From positions 1-17,761 of the forward strand of contig CANRHJ010000020.1 in assembly GCA_947630355.1 (NCBI GenBank): 17,761 bases of DNA. The letters run 5' to 3'. The notes beneath the pieces were generated by a model. That model searched no databases. It had not been told where the DNA came from and saw only the letters and a list, made by a program, of their open reading frames with translations. The DNA is from Candidatus Gastranaerophilales bacterium (GTDB lineage: Bacteria; Cyanobacteriota; Vampirovibrionia; Gastranaerophilales; Gastranaerophilaceae). The translations under genes were made by a program, and so were the position numbers. Below are positions 15,145 to 17,761 of this stretch, piece by piece. Within the stretch, counting starts at the first letter, position 1, and each line of letters begins with the position of its first letter.

Positions 15145-15147
15145 AAT
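15119..15147 (+). promoter_or_regulatory. Candidate promoter of pyrH-frr-cdsA-rnc
   Basis: TATACA (15119-15124), a 17-base spacer and an exact TATAAT (15142-15147) lie 38 bases before the pyrH ATG. The -35 is weak (4 of 6 bases) and the -10 is perfect. Most of this promoter lies in repeat copy 2, and the last bases that make TATAAT come from unique sequence. Confidence 0.55.
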
Positions 15148-15184
15148 AAATTTATAGTTTTAACAGATATTTGAACGGAAAATT

Positions 15185-15910
15185 ATGGAAAAAGAATTAA
15201 AATATAAAAGAATTTTATTAAAACTTTCGGGAGAGGCATTATTAGGGAAACAGGAATTTGGTATAGATCAAGCACCGCTGGAGATGATAGCGAGTGAAAT
15301 AAAGACGGTATATGAATCGGGGGCTCAAATAGCGGTAGTTGTAGGCGGAGGCAATATATTTCGCGGAGTAAAAAATTCGGCGAAATACGGCATGGATCAG
15401 GCAACAGGTGATTATATCGGAATGCTTGCGACTGTTATGAATGCATTGGCGCTGCAAAGTGCATTAAGAAAGCTGGATGTTTCATGCAGGGTTCAAACGG
15501 CAATAGATATGAATAAAATAGCTGAACCATATATAAGATTTAAGGCAATAAGACATTTAGAGAAATCAAGAGTGGTAATATTTGCGGCAGGAACAGGAAA
15601 TCCGTTTTTTACAACCGATACGGCAGCGGCATTAAGGGCATCAGAAATAGGTGCAGAAGCCATGTTAATGGCTAAAAATGGTGTTGACGGCATATATTCG
15701 GATGACCCCAGAACAAATCCGAATGCTAAGAAGTACAATACGATAACATACGATGACATAATAGTAAAAGGACTTAAAGTCATGGATACTGCGGCGTGTG
15801 CATTATGCAAACAAAATTCTATACCCATAGTGGTATTTGATTTTGCCGCAAAAGGCAGCATCATGGAAATATTAAAAGGTCAAAATATTGGAACATATGT
15901 AGGAGGATAA
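15185..15910 (+). CDS. pyrH: UMP kinase
   Basis: PyrH phosphorylates UMP to UDP with ATP, an essential step in pyrimidine nucleotide supply. It is a hexameric bacterial enzyme of the amino acid kinase family. The 241-residue protein has KLSGEALLG (13-21), VGGGNIFRG (53-61), DQATGDYIGMLATVMN (71-86), GTGNPFFTTDTAA (136-148) and AKNGVDGIYSDDP (163-175), covering the nucleotide and phosphate sites. Length and motifs are standard. The ribosome site is a weak ACGGAA. It heads a compact operon with frr, which starts one base after the pyrH stop; this pairing is conserved in most bacteria. Confidence 0.97.
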   Translation: MEKELKYKRILLKLSGEALLGKQEFGIDQAPLEMIASEIKTVYESGAQIAVVVGGGNIFRGVKNSAKYGMDQATGDYIGMLATVMNALALQSALRKLDVSCRVQTAIDMNKIAEPYIRFKAIRHLEKSRVVIFAAGTGNPFFTTDTAAALRASEIGAEAMLMAKNGVDGIYSDDPRTNPNAKKYNTITYDDIIVKGLKVMDTAACALCKQNSIPIVVFDFAAKGSIMEILKGQNIGTYVGG

Positions 15911-15911
15911 A

Positions 15912-16472
15912 ATGACTGTAGAGACAATGTATCAAACAGGTACTGAAAAAATGGAAAAAGCTATAAATCAAATGAAGAAAGAATTTGCTTCAATAAGAAC
16001 AGGCAGAGCAAATCCGATGATACTGGATAAGGTAGTAGTTGAATATTACGGTGCCCCGACACCGTTAAGACAATTGTCTCAGGTAAGTGTGCAAGACGGA
16101 ACTACATTGGTAATAGCGCCTTATGATAAAACAATTTTGAAAGAAGTTGAAAAAGCCGTAATTAAAGCTGATTTGGGAATAAACCCGAATTCTGACGGTA
16201 TTGTTGTACGTTTGGCATTTCCTCCTTTAACTCAGGATAAGAGAAAAGAAATTTGTAAAGATGTTAAAAAAGTTTGCGAAGATACAAAAGTAGCTATCCG
16301 CAATATCAGAAGAGATATGACGGATGAGCTCAAGAAAATAGAAAAATCGGATAATTTACCCGAAGATTCGGTAAAAGACAATCAGGAAAAAATTCAGAAA
16401 CTGACGGATAAGTACATAAAAATAGCGGAAGACCATTCTGCGGAAAAAGAAAAAGAGGTATTGACCGTATAG
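15912..16472 (+). CDS. frr: Ribosome recycling factor
   Basis: RRF works with EF-G to split post-termination ribosomes for a new round of translation. The 186-residue protein has the normal length and shape: a long three-helix bundle and a small beta/alpha domain. Typical stretches are EFASIRTGRANP (24-35), VVEYYGAPTPLRQLSQVSVQ, RLAFPPLTQDKRKEI and VAIRNIRRDMTDELKKIEKS. AGGAGG stands just before the ATG, within the last codons of pyrH, so the gene is well translated in its own right. Its TAG stop shares one base with the GTG start of cdsA. Confidence 0.97.
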   Translation: MTVETMYQTGTEKMEKAINQMKKEFASIRTGRANPMILDKVVVEYYGAPTPLRQLSQVSVQDGTTLVIAPYDKTILKEVEKAVIKADLGINPNSDGIVVRLAFPPLTQDKRKEICKDVKKVCEDTKVAIRNIRRDMTDELKKIEKSDNLPEDSVKDNQEKIQKLTDKYIKIAEDHSAEKEKEVLTV

Positions 16473-17368
16473 TGGCTATAATAAATACGATATTAAAGAA
16501 CAGAATAATAACGGGATTTTCCATCGGTGCGTTGGTATTCGGCTGTATACTTGCGGGCGGAAAGTTTTTGCTGGCGTTACTGCTTGTATTTATAATAATA
16601 GCATCGCGGGAATATGCAAGAATACTGGAAAATAAAGGGTTTTACCCGTTTTTTAAAGTAATATTAATCGTGTCCGTATCAATGATTTTGGTTTCGGCAA
16701 GCGGGTATGTAAATTTGATACCTTTGGTATTACTGTTCGGAACAATAGGTTCTTTTTTATCGGTATTATTCAGAGGAAGACAGCCGTATATTGCAAATGT
16801 CGCAACAACAATATTAGGTTTTTTAATAGCATGGATGCCTTGTCATGTTTGTTTGATAAGGCAAATGGGACCGGAAGTTTCATTATTCGGACTGACTTTC
16901 AAACAAGGCTTGTATTTCCTGTTGTTTATATTTTTTGTAATATTAATAACCGATATCGGAGCGTATTTTATCGGTATAAAGTACGGAAAAAACAAATTAT
17001 CGCCGGTCATAAGTCCTAAAAAGACAGTGGAAGGAGCATTAGGCGGCGGAATATTTGCACTGATAACGGGAATAATTATAGGTCAATTAATAGGTATAGG
17101 TTTATATCATTCTGTAGTATTAAGTTTAATAGTTACGGTAATGGCGCAGTTGGGTGATTTGTCCGAATCTTTAATAAAACGAGATGCGGGAGTAAAAGAT
17201 TCCGGCAATTCTCTTCCCGGTCACGGAGGCTTTTTGGACAGGGCTGACAGCTATTTATTTTCCGTCCCGGTTGCGTATTATTATATAGAATATTTTATTT
17301 TGTCGGGTGTTGATTTCAATATGGTAAGAGATTTAATACAGAAAGTAATGAATGTTATCTGCAGTTAG
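16472..17368 (+). CDS. cdsA: Phosphatidate cytidylyltransferase
   Basis: CdsA makes CDP-diacylglycerol from phosphatidic acid and CTP, the branch point for membrane phospholipids, within the cytoplasmic membrane. The 298-residue protein has about eight hydrophobic segments and the C-terminal family signature SLIKRDAGVKDSGNSLPGHG, continuing GFLDRAD (233-259), with the Asp and His-Gly-Gly residues of the metal site. Ala258 stands at a position that is usually larger and hydrophobic in the signature. The upstream ITDIGAYFIG and SPKKTVEGALGG blocks are also typical. Translation starts at GTG 16472 overlapping the frr stop (TAGTG), with GAGGTA upstream. Many bacteria have uppS between frr and cdsA; here it is absent. 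The 3' end overlaps rnc by 17 bases. Confidence 0.94.
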   Translation: MAIINTILKNRIITGFSIGALVFGCILAGGKFLLALLLVFIIIASREYARILENKGFYPFFKVILIVSVSMILVSASGYVNLIPLVLLFGTIGSFLSVLFRGRQPYIANVATTILGFLIAWMPCHVCLIRQMGPEVSLFGLTFKQGLYFLLFIFFVILITDIGAYFIGIKYGKNKLSPVISPKKTVEGALGGGIFALITGIIIGQLIGIGLYHSVVLSLIVTVMAQLGDLSESLIKRDAGVKDSGNSLPGHGGFLDRADSYLFSVPVAYYYIEYFILSGVDFNMVRDLIQKVMNVICS

Positions 17369-17761
17369 AAAAAATCAATTAAAGGAATTAATTAATCGGC
17401 TTGAAATACAACAAATAGATATAGACCTGTTAAATGTGGCTTTAACGCATGCCTCATATAATTTTGAAGAAAACAGAAATGATGAAATGAATTATGAACG
17501 CTTGGAGTTTCTTGGCGATTCCGTACTAAGGTTATTTGTAAGCGAGTTAATATATGATAAGTACGGTGAATATAGTGAAGGAAAGTTGACGAAGATAAGA
17601 AGCTGTTTGGTAAGCGACGAATATTTAGCCGTAATTGGCGAAGAAATAGGGCTAAACAAATATATTAATATAGGGAAGCACGAGGAAAAAGACGGCGGAA
17701 GAAATAAAGAATCGATAATAGCCTGCGTAACGGAAGCCGTATTGGGTGCAATATATAAAAG
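17352..17761 (+). CDS. rnc: Ribonuclease III, 5' part (cut by window end)
   Basis: RNase III cuts double-stranded RNA and matures rRNA precursors. The first 136 residues are visible: the start at ATG 17352 lies one codon after an in-frame TGA (17349-17351), and the protein begins MLSAVRKNQLKELINRL. LTHASYNFEEN and the family signature NYERLEFLGDSVL (47-59) give Glu52 and Asp56, matching catalytic Glu41 and Asp45 of E. coli. KESIIACVTEAVLGAIYK near the cut gives Glu128, matching Glu117, but Cys125 stands where the catalytic Asp114 is expected. The double-stranded RNA-binding domain would lie beyond the window. The gene overlaps cdsA by 17 bases with no strong ribosome site, so it is probably coupled to it. 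Confidence 0.92.
   Translation, partial: MLSAVRKNQLKELINRLEIQQIDIDLLNVALTHASYNFEENRNDEMNYERLEFLGDSVLRLFVSELIYDKYGEYSEGKLTKIRSCLVSDEYLAVIGEEIGLNKYINIGKHEEKDGGRNKESIIACVTEAVLGAIYK

Overview
This is an AT-rich, gene-dense bacterial window with almost no non-coding DNA; no untranslated gap exceeds about 170 bases. The most likely source is a relative of the non-photosynthetic cyanobacterial lineage (Melainabacteria/Vampirovibrionia, for example gut Gastranaerophilales). I infer this from a short class I ketol-acid reductoisomerase whose cofactor loop and overall wording resemble cyanobacterial IlvC as I remember it, together with the base composition. No 16S or other marker is present, so the assignment is tentative.

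Region 1 (1-5242) is branched-chain amino acid synthesis. The tail of an unknown gene is coupled to ilvD. A perfect-palindrome terminator separates ilvD from the convergent ilvC. A 159-base divergent promoter region leads on the other side into ilvB-ilvN, which ends in a second strong hairpin terminator. IlvBN, IlvC and IlvD are consecutive steps towards valine and isoleucine.

Region 2 (5266-8434) is a set of short units. A small charged hypothetical protein (minus) diverges from an exported parvulin-type foldase (plus). A three-gene minus-strand operon follows: a formyltransferase of the Fmt family, an endonuclease IV-like TIM barrel protein and a short Sfp-type phosphopantetheinyl transferase. 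The last of these overlaps the parvulin gene tail to tail.

Region 3 (8435-15052) looks like one long plus-strand operon. Its order is serS, tmk, a 112-residue protein with two copies of an RWYD-x-DP repeat, folE2, a PLP aminotransferase, a radical SAM protein with extra N-terminal cysteines, and a MATE exporter. Junctions overlap or are very tight. serS is broken: about 17 bases are missing next to a 10-base palindrome, which splits the reading frame.

Region 4 (15053-17761) is pyrH-frr-cdsA-rnc (rnc cut by the window end), a compact operon for nucleotide, translation, phospholipid and RNA-processing functions. It is preceded by a 36-base promoter-like segment present twice, 66 bases apart, with a dyad between the copies.

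The items most worth a second look are the broken serS, the duplicated pyrH promoter segment, the aminotransferase-radical SAM-MATE block, the RWYD-repeat protein, and a Cys at a normally catalytic Asp position in RNase III.
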